NCBI GenBank assembly: GCA_913030785.1
Contig: CAJWER010000124.1
Span: forward strand, 1-8,269
Origin: an uncultured Chloroflexota bacterium
Lineage (GTDB): Bacteria; Chloroflexota; Dehalococcoidia; Lucifugimonadales; CAJWER01
Reading direction: 5' to 3'
Length of the DNA stretch: 8,269 nt
In this document: piece by piece, positions 1 to 6,145 of the stretch
Position numbering within the stretch: position 1 is the stretch's first letter
Layout: each line of letters opens with the position of its first letter
Program-made: the position numbers and the translations under genes
The notes under the pieces: model-generated
The model's database searches: none
What the model was told of the DNA's origin: nothing
What the model saw: the letters and a program-made list of their open reading frames with translations, nothing else

Positions 1-345
1 GTCCAGAATCTCCCGAGACAAGTCCTCCTCGTCCTCATCCCTCCCCTCTTCCTCATCCTCGTCGTCCTCGGGAGCATCTTCGCTGGGGTCGCCACCCCGA
101 CGGAGGCCGGCGCTCTCGGAGCGGTGGGGGCGATGGTCCTCGCTAAATTGCACGGTCGCCTCACCCGAAAGACCCACGGCGAGACGATGCATGAGACGCT
201 CCGTCTCACCTGCATGGTCGTGTTCCTCCTCGTCGGCTCGACCGCCTTCACCCTCGTCTTCCGCGGTCTGAACGGCGACGTGTGGATCGAGACACTCCTC
301 ACGGGCCTCCCTGGCGGGCTGGTCGGCTTCCTCATCGTCGCCCGC
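1..345 (+). pseudogene. dctM: TRAP transporter large permease (DctM), truncated C-terminal fragment
   Basis: This encodes part of the large membrane subunit of a TRAP-type (tripartite ATP-independent periplasmic) transporter, which imports organic acids such as C4-dicarboxylates with a sodium gradient. The frame is open from base 1, so the N-terminus lies outside the window. A hydrophobic helix (about codons 9-30) is followed by TPTEAGALGAVGA at codons 32-44, a hallmark of DctM proteins, and later by GSTAFTLVFRGLNGD and LPGGLVGFLIV. In DctM the last block leads into one more hydrophobic segment with a conserved Gly/Phe/Asp-rich motif. Here homology stops at about codon 113 and the frame runs into antisense of the neighbouring nuclease-like gene, ending at a chance stop at 493-495. 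Third codon positions are almost all C or G. No DctP or DctQ gene is visible. Family call is confident; whether the break is genomic or an assembly chimera is unknown. Confidence 0.83.
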
Positions 346-714
346 TTGGAGGTGGGTGACGTATACGTCCACGAGCGTCCCGACAACCTCCAGCCGGGCC
401 ATCTGCGCGACGCGGTCCAGGGAACGGTAGTCGAGGTTGGCTGCCTCCACGACGGGGAAGCGCACCAGCAATGCCTGGACGCCTATCTCCGATAGCGTGT
501 TGACTTGGGATTGCTGTAGCAGATAATACCGCAGGCTGAGCCGCTCCAGGGCCACGCGCTGCAACCAGCGGGCGCTCTCCGTAGGCATGTCGATCTCATT
601 GAGGGCTAACACATCGAGCCGCAACTCGCCCAGTTGCTCCACGACCAACTCGCGACGCCTCTCCCAGCGGCCCATCGCCTTCTGGTGGTTTAGCTCCGCT
701 ATGCGAAACTGCAC
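345..714 (-). pseudogene. Endonuclease/exonuclease/phosphatase-like protein, 3'-truncated
   Basis: The minus-strand frame starts at GTG 714, with GGGAGG (725-720) five bases upstream. About 122 residues resemble the N-terminal half of the endonuclease/exonuclease/phosphatase (EEP) fold: an opening strand VQFRIAELN with Asn9 in the usual catalytic Asn position, then LRLDVLALNEID with Glu40 in the usual metal-binding Glu position, GVQALLVRFPVV, and DVYVTHL with His121. EEP proteins are usually about 250 residues, so the half carrying the GDFN and SDH-type motifs is absent. After the THL codons (357-349) the frame stays open to base 1, but the residues become an acidic, low-complexity string that is simply antisense to dctM. 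It diverges from the hypothetical gene at 840. Family assignment rests on pattern only and is moderate; phosphodiesterase or phosphatase substrate cannot be told. Confidence 0.55.
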
Positions 715-718
715 CCGG

Positions 719-726
719 CCCTCCCT
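719..726 (-). promoter_or_regulatory. Ribosome binding site deciding the GTG start at 714
   Basis: AGGGAGGG on the minus strand sits five bases before GTG 714. The frame has no ATG upstream before its stop at 777-775, so this site is the main reason for choosing the GTG. Confidence 0.5.
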
Positions 727-827
727 GCAGTCAATCTGCCTGCGGGATGGTAGCACAGCCCGTCGTTTGCATCCTCATCGGACGGTGCACGATACTGTCC
801 CGTGCAGACTTACGAAGCCACGAGACA

Positions 828-833
828 GAGGGT
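828..833 (+). promoter_or_regulatory. Ribosome binding site for the hypothetical gene at 840
   Basis: GAGGGT lies six bases before ATG 840. The same frame is open back to an ATG at 747, but that upstream stretch has no comparable site and reads as intergenic sequence, so 840 is preferred. Confidence 0.5.
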
Positions 834-839
834 AAAACA

Positions 840-1619
840 ATGCAGATCACAGACTTCCAAAAATCATTCATACTCTTCCGCACCGACATCCTGAAGAAGC
901 CGTCCGGGACCACCTCCCACAAGCCGCCGTCGACGCTGAACAATGGTCGCATCCAGGTTGAGTGTCGTATTGAGGTGACGGAGACTGCGACCGGCGTTAG
1001 CCACGAGTTCGTCCTCGGGGCGAGCTGCAAGACCGAACGAGTGGGCGTGGAGGGCGATATCTGGACCGACCCGAACGGGGACTTCATACCGATCTTTGGA
1101 CGCGAGCAGTTCATGATCCTCAAGGCCTATGACCGTGCGGAGAAGGGGATCATGTTCTACCCGCCCGAGCGAGGGGCGCAGCCCGAGAGGCAGGTCGGAA
1201 TCAGTTCAGAGGTATTCGACAGCGGCGGGTATACGCTCGTCTACGAAGAGGGCACGCTGTTGTCGACAGCCCCCGAAATCGTGGAGGCTACGCTCGCAGG
1301 CAAGGCGCTGGTGGCCCGGATTGTGCTGGAGTCGGAGCGCTACACCGCCGTGATAGACCACCCTGTCAAGACGATGAATGCCAGCGAGCGGGACGACATA
1401 TACCAGACCGACACCGGGGCTATCCTGCTGCCGGACCTGTCCCGGGAGCCCCAGAATCTGCTGTCAGGCATGGAGCTGGCCTTCGAGGCCTTCAACTCCC
1501 CGGACTGGGTCGAGTTCATCGTGCGAGTACCGACACCCGTAGCCGACGGCATCAATGTGCACCACTACTCCAAGTCAGTACGCATGAACTCCAAAAACGA
1601 AATCTACCAGATGGGCTAA
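840..1619 (+). CDS. Conserved-looking hypothetical protein, 259 aa
   Basis: I do not recognise this protein. It is soluble, with no signal peptide or membrane segment, and reads as a compact beta-rich protein: alternating hydrophobic and charged stretches such as IQVECRIEVTETATG, HEFVLGASCKTERVGVEG and WVEFIVRVPTPVADGINVHH. Features that could be structural or functional are a single Cys in SCKTERVG, the KTMNASERDDIYQTDTG segment (about residues 177-193), and a His-His pair near the C-terminus. Clean codon use, a good ribosome binding site and the lack of breaks point to a real gene under selection, unlike its neighbours. It is divergent from the nuclease-like fragment (125-base gap) and convergent with the acetyltransferase fragment, with the inverted repeat beginning 13 bases after its stop. 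It could be a small-ligand or decarboxylase-like accessory protein, but nothing seen supports a specific role. Confidence 0.72.
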   Translation: MQITDFQKSFILFRTDILKKPSGTTSHKPPSTLNNGRIQVECRIEVTETATGVSHEFVLGASCKTERVGVEGDIWTDPNGDFIPIFGREQFMILKAYDRAEKGIMFYPPERGAQPERQVGISSEVFDSGGYTLVYEEGTLLSTAPEIVEATLAGKALVARIVLESERYTAVIDHPVKTMNASERDDIYQTDTGAILLPDLSREPQNLLSGMELAFEAFNSPDWVEFIVRVPTPVADGINVHHYSKSVRMNSKNEIYQMG

Positions 1620-1631
1620 CTCCAACGCCAA

Positions 1632-1746
1632 TGTCGTCCTGAGGAGCACCGCGACAAAGAACCTGGGGCGGCGCGGGGACCATGCATCGCTGCGATGGTG
1701 TGCACCGACCCTACCCCAGATTCTTAGCTACCGCTCAGGATGACAC
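1632..1746. repeat. Imperfect inverted repeat (REP/MITE-like dispersed element)
   Basis: The left arm reads TGTCGTCCTGAG, a 12-base spacer, then AAAGAACCTGGGGCGG. The right arm, read on the minus strand from 1745, gives TGTCATCCTGAG, an 8-base spacer, then AAGAATCTGGGGTAG. The arms are thus two diverged copies in opposite orientation, joined by a centre with a perfect 6-bp palindrome CATCGC-T-GCGATG (1685-1697). The transcript would fold into a long hairpin on either strand. Elements with a TCCTGAG...GAATCTGGGG type sequence are known as dispersed intergenic repeats in several environmental bacterial genomes. It starts 13 bases after the hypothetical gene and supplies the stop codon of the truncated acetyltransferase, so it may also serve as a bidirectional terminator between convergent genes. 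No transposase is present, so it is non-autonomous if mobile. Confidence 0.7.
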
Positions 1747-2079
1747 GTCACCGTGCGCTGATGTCTTCCTCTGCAGGACACCCTTGCCACGAAAATCGGG
1801 GTGGACCGCCACCAGCCGGATGCCCGCCCACTCCTCGGGCCAGGAGCTTCGCCCGTCTCGGTCGCCCGGCGGATAGAAGGTCACCGTATCGGCCAGGCGT
1901 CCCTCGTGCTCGGCCACTACCAGCTCGCTCTCGTGGGGGCGGCTCCGGACATCGACGATGTCGGCATGATACCCTTTCCACAGTTCAGGCGGCATCGACG
2001 CGGCATACTCGCCATACGCGGCCTCGAGCACGGCAGCGGCCTCGTCCATCTCCTCCGGCAGTGCGTCTCGTATCTGCAT
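1735..2079 (-). pseudogene. GNAT family N-acetyltransferase, truncated at the repeat
   Basis: GNAT proteins transfer an acetyl group from acetyl-CoA to an amine. From ATG 2079 the protein reads MQIRDALPEEMDEAAAVLEA (strand 1 and helix 1), then ESELVVAEHEGRLADTVTFYP (strands 2-4), then IRLVAVHPDFRGKG, the acetyl-CoA pyrophosphate-binding motif A at about residues 86-99. Right after RGKGV the sequence changes to LQRKTSAHGDVSS and stops, with the TGA contributed by the inverted repeat. Family members continue for 60-80 residues with helix 3 and strands 5-7, so about 40% is missing and activity is unlikely. The start follows an in-frame region without a clear ribosome binding site, 46 bases after the methyltransferase stop, suggesting a shared transcript. 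Extension upstream in frame to a start near 2202 overlaps the methyltransferase and is not credible. Confidence 0.7.
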
Positions 2080-2125
2080 GGCATTTTTTACCGAATTTGT
2101 CGCGGGTCCCTCAGTATAGCCCTCC

Positions 2126-2794
2126 CTACGAAAAACCCGGCTTTTGAAAAAGCACCACGTTCGGACGCGGGAATTGGACATCCCACGAGAATTGCCCGGC
2201 AATCCACTCCATAGTGCGTCTGCTGTAGAAGCAAATGTGGGTCGGGTCTCGGTGATAGTACCAGTCGGCGAAGTCGTCCCACGACTCCAGCATCCCCGTC
2301 ATCATCCCGAGTCGACCAGAAGGTTTCAGTATGCGGTTTAGGGTTTGGAACTCCTGCATCGGCCGGGCAAGATGCTCCGCAGTTTCGGTGCAGGTAATGA
2401 AGTCGTAGGTCTGCTCCAGCACGGCAACGTCTGGATGAAAGAACGGATCATACAGCCGTACCCGGAACCCCTCCTCGCGCATCATGATCGCCAACACAGG
2501 CCCCGGTCCAGCCCCGAAATCCAACCCCTCCGACCCCGGAACCAAATGAGGCCTTAGCGGATCCAGAAGACGAGACAGAAAATCACGATACCCCGAGTCC
2601 TCCGGATCATTGTTGTGGGTCAGATAACGGGCCTCCTGACCGCCCGCTTCCAAATGAAACCGCTCCGGCACAAACACCAGGTCGCATACACCACAGTGGT
2701 GGAAATCGCGACTACCCGACTTCTCGCGACTAGTGAAAAAGCGAGCAGCCTCGCCGGAACTGCACAGCGGACAGTGGCTCAACGATCTATTCAT
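2126..2794 (-). CDS. Class I SAM-dependent methyltransferase with N-terminal zinc ribbon, 222 aa
   Basis: A predicted cytoplasmic S-adenosylmethionine-dependent methyltransferase. CPLC (Cys8, Cys11) and CGVC (Cys34, Cys37) form a likely zinc-binding ribbon. It is followed by motif I, LDFGAGPGP at residues 91-99, which binds SAM. Asp116 in LYDPFF is the likely acidic residue contacting the SAM ribose. Motif DFITCTETAEHL (131-142) corresponds to the post-I/motif II region of Methyltransf_23-type enzymes, and LKPSGRLGMMTGM to motif III. DPTHICFYS near residue 185 is typical of this subgroup. Length matches a complete protein and no break is seen. The substrate is unknown; related proteins have been linked to small molecules, sugars or tRNA, and I see nothing to choose between these. 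It lies 94 bases downstream of the metalloprotease-like gene on the same strand. No strong ribosome binding site precedes the ATG. Confidence 0.87.
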   Translation of the reverse strand: MNRSLSHCPLCSSGEAARFFTSREKSGSRDFHHCGVCDLVFVPERFHLEAGGQEARYLTHNNDPEDSGYRDFLSRLLDPLRPHLVPGSEGLDFGAGPGPVLAIMMREEGFRVRLYDPFFHPDVAVLEQTYDFITCTETAEHLARPMQEFQTLNRILKPSGRLGMMTGMLESWDDFADWYYHRDPTHICFYSRRTMEWIAGQFSWDVQFPRPNVVLFQKPGFS

Positions 2795-2888
2795 GAGGAC
2801 AACGGTGCCTACGGGTGGAGTTCAAATTCGCTTCCTGAACCCTGCCGCGATGGGGATTGGAGGCAACAAATTCAGGGCCTGACGCCGA

Positions 2889-3590
2889 CTAAGGATACCG
2901 AAATAAAGAAAAATTGTGCGTGAAGAATCCCTCGGGCACGGTGCCGTTGCGCCTCAGGATCGTCTCCCGAATCGAGTTCCTATCGCTGTTGAATTCGACG
3001 AGAAGGTCTGCCACGTACGAGTCAGATTCTGAGAGCTTTAGTCCAACGAAACGGTCGTAGATGGCAAGCAGCGACTCTGGAGAGAGTATCCCGTTGGCCG
3101 TCAGTTCGAGTTTTAGATGAGACAACTCAGGATCGTGGAGCACAGCCATCCATGGCAGGGCGAACGAACGAGTGTGCGGGAGTGTCAGTTCGTCGATGTT
3201 CTGGGCCACGAAGGTAAAATAGTCGTCGACCCATTCTCGCAGCTCGTATCCAAATGGAAATATGGTGGCGTTGATGCCGGTGTATTCTCCAAGCTGACGT
3301 ATCACCGCCGCTTGAAGGACGTAGGCCTCAGCCTCGCGCAGGGCTCCAACGTTGCTGGCTCTTGGAGATCCGCTCTGCGCGAGATTGCTTAGTCGCTGTC
3401 TAGCGTGGCCAGCTTCGTGCGCCAGGGTACCGATGACCTGTGGCGACGGCAAGCTGCCGTTGATAATGAGTTTCAGACCACTCAGGTCTTGGTCGCAACA
3501 GAATGCCAACGATTGCTTCAACCGCAGCTCTCCCCCAAACCGCTCATTGATTAGTTGGAGGTATTCATCCCTTTGTTTTTGTGACGAGTT
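2889..3590 (-). pseudogene. HExxH metalloprotease-like protein, 5' end missing or frameshifted
   Basis: The open frame spans 3590 to 2889 but contains no ATG or GTG near its 5' end; the first usable start would be a weak TTG at 3521. Counting from that TTG, TLAHEAGHARQRL places a zincin HExxH motif at residues 35-39 (HEAGH), and REAEAY follows at 62-67, where a Glu could be the third zinc ligand, as in gluzincin-type peptidases. The remaining 140 residues are mixed helical with no membrane segment and I do not recognise them. The sequence upstream of the TTG (QRDEYLQLINERFGGELRL) also looks coding, so the TTG is probably not the true start. A reading in another frame continues upstream to a GTG that overlaps the stop of the ABC permease (see findings). 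Base composition looks lower in GC than the neighbours. Peptidase call is moderate; ImmA/IrrE-type or another HEAGH family cannot be decided. Confidence 0.5.
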
Positions 3591-3629
3591 CTAGTGCGCA
3601 TAGCTGCTGTCCAATCCGAGTGTCCCACA

Positions 3630-4631
3630 CTACGTCATCCTGATGCGGGGGTCGAGGATCCCCAGGAGGATGTCAGACAGCAGTGTTCCGATCACCGTCA
3701 GGGTGCCCAAAAGTAGCACGATAGCCGCCGAGACGAACAGGTCCTCCGCCAGCAGCGCTCGCAGCAGCAGCGGGCCCTCCGTCGGCAAGCTCAGCACCAC
3801 CGATACGATGACAGAGCCCGACATTAGCACCGGTAGCAGGTACCCCAGCGTGCTTACCAGCGGGTTGAGCGCCAGCCTAACCGGGTATTTTAAGATCAGC
3901 TTCCACTCCGACAGGCCCTTCGCCCTCGCGGTAACGACGTAGGGCCGGTGCAACTCGTCCAGCAGATTCGCCCTCATCACGCGAATTAGAGTTGCCGTGC
4001 CCGCCGTGCCCACCACGAACGCAGCGATCCACAGGTGCGCCAGCAGATCCTTGATTCGCGCGACACTCCAGGGCGCCTCGATATACTCCGGCGAAAATAG
4101 CCCGCCGACACCGAGATCAGGGAAGTAGACGAACGTGATCCATAGTAGCCACAGGGCCAGCAAAAAATCCGGGACAGCCAGACCCAAAAAGCCGATGAAC
4201 GTGATCGTGTAGTCCTCGATGCTGTGCTGACGCACTGCCGAGTAGATCCCGATGGGGATGGATAGCGCCCACGCAAACATAGCGGTCGTCCCGGCGAGGA
4301 TTATCGTCATCAGCAGACGCTCACCAATGACTTCGGCCACCGGCTTTTGGAACTCCAAAGACATGCCGAAGTTGCCCCGAACGATCTTCCCAATCCACTT
4401 GCCGTACTGGACGATCTGGGGCCGGTCGAGGCCCATCTCTCGGCGAAGGTTCTTCTCCAGTGCCTCCGAGACGGCGCTGGCCCGATCCGCCCGCCCGCCC
4501 TGCAATAGTTGGATCACATAGTGATCGACGTAGTCACCGGGAGGCAGCTGGATGATCAGGAAGGAGAGTATAGACAGCACCCAGATTGTGAGCACGGCCA
4601 GCAGGGAGCGTCGGACGATGAATGTGAACAC
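3630..4631 (-). CDS. DppB/OppB-type ABC transporter permease, 333 aa
   Basis: An inner-membrane permease subunit of a peptide/nickel/oligosaccharide-type ABC importer (BPD_transp_1 family). Translation from GTG 4631 gives the standard family N-terminus VFTFIVRRSLLAVLTIW, with the first membrane helix followed by a periplasmic segment and the LRREMGLDRPQIVQYGKW block. Further helices follow (RLLMTIILAGTTAMFAW, ITFIGFLGLAVPDFLLAL, LWIAAFVVGTAG), then the EAA-type cytoplasmic loop TARAKGLSEWKLILKYPVR that contacts the ATPase, and the family C-terminus ILDPRIR. GGGAGG eight bases upstream supports the GTG; an in-frame ATG at 4673 would add 14 residues and lacks this support. Such genes normally sit beside dppC, a solute-binding protein and two ATPases. 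None is within the window: downstream is the peptidase-like gene and upstream the SDR, so it is an orphan here. Substrate unknown. Confidence 0.92.
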   Translation of the reverse strand: MFTFIVRRSLLAVLTIWVLSILSFLIIQLPPGDYVDHYVIQLLQGGRADRASAVSEALEKNLRREMGLDRPQIVQYGKWIGKIVRGNFGMSLEFQKPVAEVIGERLLMTIILAGTTAMFAWALSIPIGIYSAVRQHSIEDYTITFIGFLGLAVPDFLLALWLLWITFVYFPDLGVGGLFSPEYIEAPWSVARIKDLLAHLWIAAFVVGTAGTATLIRVMRANLLDELHRPYVVTARAKGLSEWKLILKYPVRLALNPLVSTLGYLLPVLMSGSVIVSVVLSLPTEGPLLLRALLAEDLFVSAAIVLLLGTLTVIGTLLSDILLGILDPRIRMT

Positions 4632-4639
4632 GCAGCTTG

Positions 4640-4645
4640 CCTCCC
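4640..4645 (-). promoter_or_regulatory. Ribosome binding site deciding the permease GTG start
   Basis: GGGAGG on the minus strand with an eight-base spacer to GTG 4631. It selects this start over the ATG 42 bases upstream. Confidence 0.6.
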
Positions 4646-4822
4646 GTACCCGCAAGCGATGCGGCGTAGACACTACAGGGGTGACTCACTCCAGCTCGGG
4701 GCCAATAATGCCGCCCATTTTACCACACGCTCCGGGAGAGTCATATGGATCACCATACCTCTGGGGGCAGGGTTATGTGGGGTGCAAGCAGGGATAGGGG
4801 CGCAGAGCCTCCTGATAGCAAA

Positions 4823-5635
4823 TCACCATGCCGTCCATCCGCCGTCGACCACGATGTTCTGACCGGTGATATAGCTGCCGGCATCGCTGGCAAGCAGCAT
4901 CAAAGCGCCTTTGAGTTCGTGTGGCCGGCCTATGCGCTTCATGGGGCTCTTGTTGGATAGACGGTTGACCATTTCCTCGGGAACCATACCGTCAATTGGA
5001 AAGGGGCCTGGGCTTATGCAATTCACACGCACATTGTCCTCCGCCCAATATACCGCCAAGTGCCGTGTCAGGTGGATCGTGCCGCCCTTGAGCGCGTGGT
5101 AGGCCACCGGGCTAGCGTTGAAGACGCCTTCATAGGCGTCGGGATAGGAACCCACCATCCCGTACATCGATCCGATCACAATGATGGTAGCCGGTGCCCC
5201 GCGATCGACTGCATGGTCACGACCTAAACGGGCCAGCTCAAAATAGCCGGCATTGTTGACTTGATGACGAGCGAATTCCTCGAAACTGATATTGGTGAGG
5301 TCCTTGCCAGACAATTCAAGCCCGTTGATAACAAGGATGTCCAGCTTGTCCGCTACAGCGACCGCTTCCTCGAACCCGTTGGTGAGGGATTTCACCTCCA
5401 TGTGATCGAGCTGGACACCATGATGGGTGGCGCCTTTCGGACTTGGCAGGACGGTCGCTGCATCTTGAGCACGCTTAAGGTCGCGGCTCGAGGGCACGAC
5501 GCTCGCCCCCGCCCCTGCCCGCGCTTGGGCAAACGACGAGCCCAGCCAACCAGAAGCCCCGGTAACCAGAGCTGACTTGCCGGATAGATCAAACAGATGA
5601 TGGATAGTCGGTGCCGCTTCTTGTGAGGGTGCCAT
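4823..5635 (-). CDS. Short-chain dehydrogenase/reductase (SDR), 270 aa
   Basis: A classical NAD(P)-dependent SDR oxidoreductase, probably acting on a secondary alcohol, sugar acid or keto group. The Rossmann nucleotide motif is TGASGWLG (residues 25-32); its Gly pattern differs from the textbook TGxxxGxG in carrying Trp at the sixth position. DKLDILVINGLELSG replaces the usual NNAG strand-4 motif. The catalytic tetrad is visible as Asn127 (QVNNAGYF), Ser156 (IGSMYG), Tyr179 and Lys183 (YHALKGG). NCISPGPFP and the C-terminal ITGQNIVVDGGW are standard for the family and show that the protein is complete. It resembles gluconate 5-dehydrogenase and KduD-like members, but the substrate cannot be assigned. 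A strong ribosome binding site precedes the ATG. It is divergent from the sulfatase, and both may draw on the 700-base region between them; a shared sulfated-carbohydrate pathway is inference. Confidence 0.93.
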   Translation of the reverse strand: MAPSQEAAPTIHHLFDLSGKSALVTGASGWLGSSFAQARAGAGASVVPSSRDLKRAQDAATVLPSPKGATHHGVQLDHMEVKSLTNGFEEAVAVADKLDILVINGLELSGKDLTNISFEEFARHQVNNAGYFELARLGRDHAVDRGAPATIIVIGSMYGMVGSYPDAYEGVFNASPVAYHALKGGTIHLTRHLAVYWAEDNVRVNCISPGPFPIDGMVPEEMVNRLSNKSPMKRIGRPHELKGALMLLASDAGSYITGQNIVVDGGWTAW

Positions 5636-5641
5636 CGATAA

Positions 5642-5647
5642 TCTCCT
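5642..5647 (-). promoter_or_regulatory. Strong ribosome binding site of the SDR gene
   Basis: AGGAGA on the minus strand, about seven bases before the ATG at 5635. It is the best ribosome binding site in the window and fixes the SDR start. Confidence 0.75.
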
Positions 5648-5821
5648 CTTCGCGCTATTCCTTTCGACGCGAGACTGCCCTGTCCAAGCCCTTCACTGTC
5701 TTGTATAGGAGCCATCGTATTCCTGTCCACCAACTCCGTCAACACAGCTACGGAGGCAGGGCCATTCGAAATGGTGGGCTGGAACCTAACGGCTAGGAGT
5801 CCCTTGGGGAATCAGGTACAA

Positions 5822-5859
5822 GTGAGGGGGGGTAGGGAGATACGTCCCCCCTACCTCAC
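5822..5859. repeat. G/C-run hairpin
   Basis: GTGAGG (5822-5827) pairs with CCTCAC (5854-5859). After a 2-base bulge the run GGGGG (5828-5832) pairs with the C run at 5846-5851, leaving a 13-base loop. It has no T tract on either side and lies upstream of both flanking genes, so a terminator role is not supported. The G7 run with nearby GGG also makes this a slippage-prone stretch. Confidence 0.5.
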
Positions 5860-5867
5860 AACAGCCT

Positions 5868-5912
5868 CAATAGCATCCTAGCTATTCACTAGCCATCCCA
5901 ATAGTCCTAGCT
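5868..5912. repeat. Short degraded direct repeat
   Basis: CAATAGCATCCTAGCT (5868-5883) recurs as CAATAGTCCTAGCT (5899-5912), identical apart from a two-base deletion. The second copy ends exactly where the ABC-2 permease remnant begins to be recognisable, so it may mark a recombination junction. Confidence 0.45.
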
Positions 5913-6057
5913 GCCTCTGCGGTATGCGGTCGATGGGCTCAGGTGTATTAAGCTTGAAGGTCAGGGCCTTGGTGACGTCGGCCTGGATCTCGCGGTACTG
6001 GGTGGGTTCGCCATCATTCTACTGTCTCTCGCCGCGATGACCGTACGGCGCACATAG
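5911..6057 (+). pseudogene. Remnant of an ABC-2 type permease C-terminus
   Basis: The frame reads LPLRYAVDGLRCIKLEGQG, then LGDVGLDLAVLGGFAIILLS, then LAAMTVRRT and a TAG stop. This 48-codon segment matches the C-terminal end of ABC-2 type export permeases (DrrB/YadH-like): a Pro-Leu-x-Tyr-x-Val-Asp-x-Leu-Arg motif, a short loop, a final hydrophobic helix and a terminal Arg cluster. In-frame stops at 5893, 5902 and 5908 lie directly upstream and no start or ribosome binding site is present, so it is a non-functional tail left by deletion or insertion. The following 60 bases encode another hydrophobic stretch in another frame (ILVALAAALLAMTAILFQRT, about 6089-6145) that looks like a second, more degraded copy of such a tail. 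The rest of the gene and its ATPase partner are absent. Confidence 0.55.
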
Positions 6058-6145
6058 AGGTGCCCCGGTGGGATAATTGAGGACCATTCTAGTGGCACTG
6101 GCAGCGGCGCTGCTCGCAATGACGGCCATCCTATTCCAACGGACC

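Noticed and set aside
747..839. Upstream extension of the hypothetical gene to ATG 747
   Set aside because: The added residues look like translated intergenic sequence, and ATG 840 has a ribosome binding site at the right distance.
731..1123. Minus-strand 130-residue open frame antisense to the hypothetical gene
   Set aside because: No family motif, no ribosome binding site, and the plus-strand frame has a good start and protein-like sequence throughout.
5392..5745. Minus-strand 117-residue open frame starting MAPIQDSEGLGQG
   Set aside because: It overlaps the start of the SDR in another frame; the first residues resemble the SDR start only superficially.
5822..5859. Hairpin as a transcription terminator
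   Set aside because: No T tract follows on either strand, and both flanking genes read away from it.
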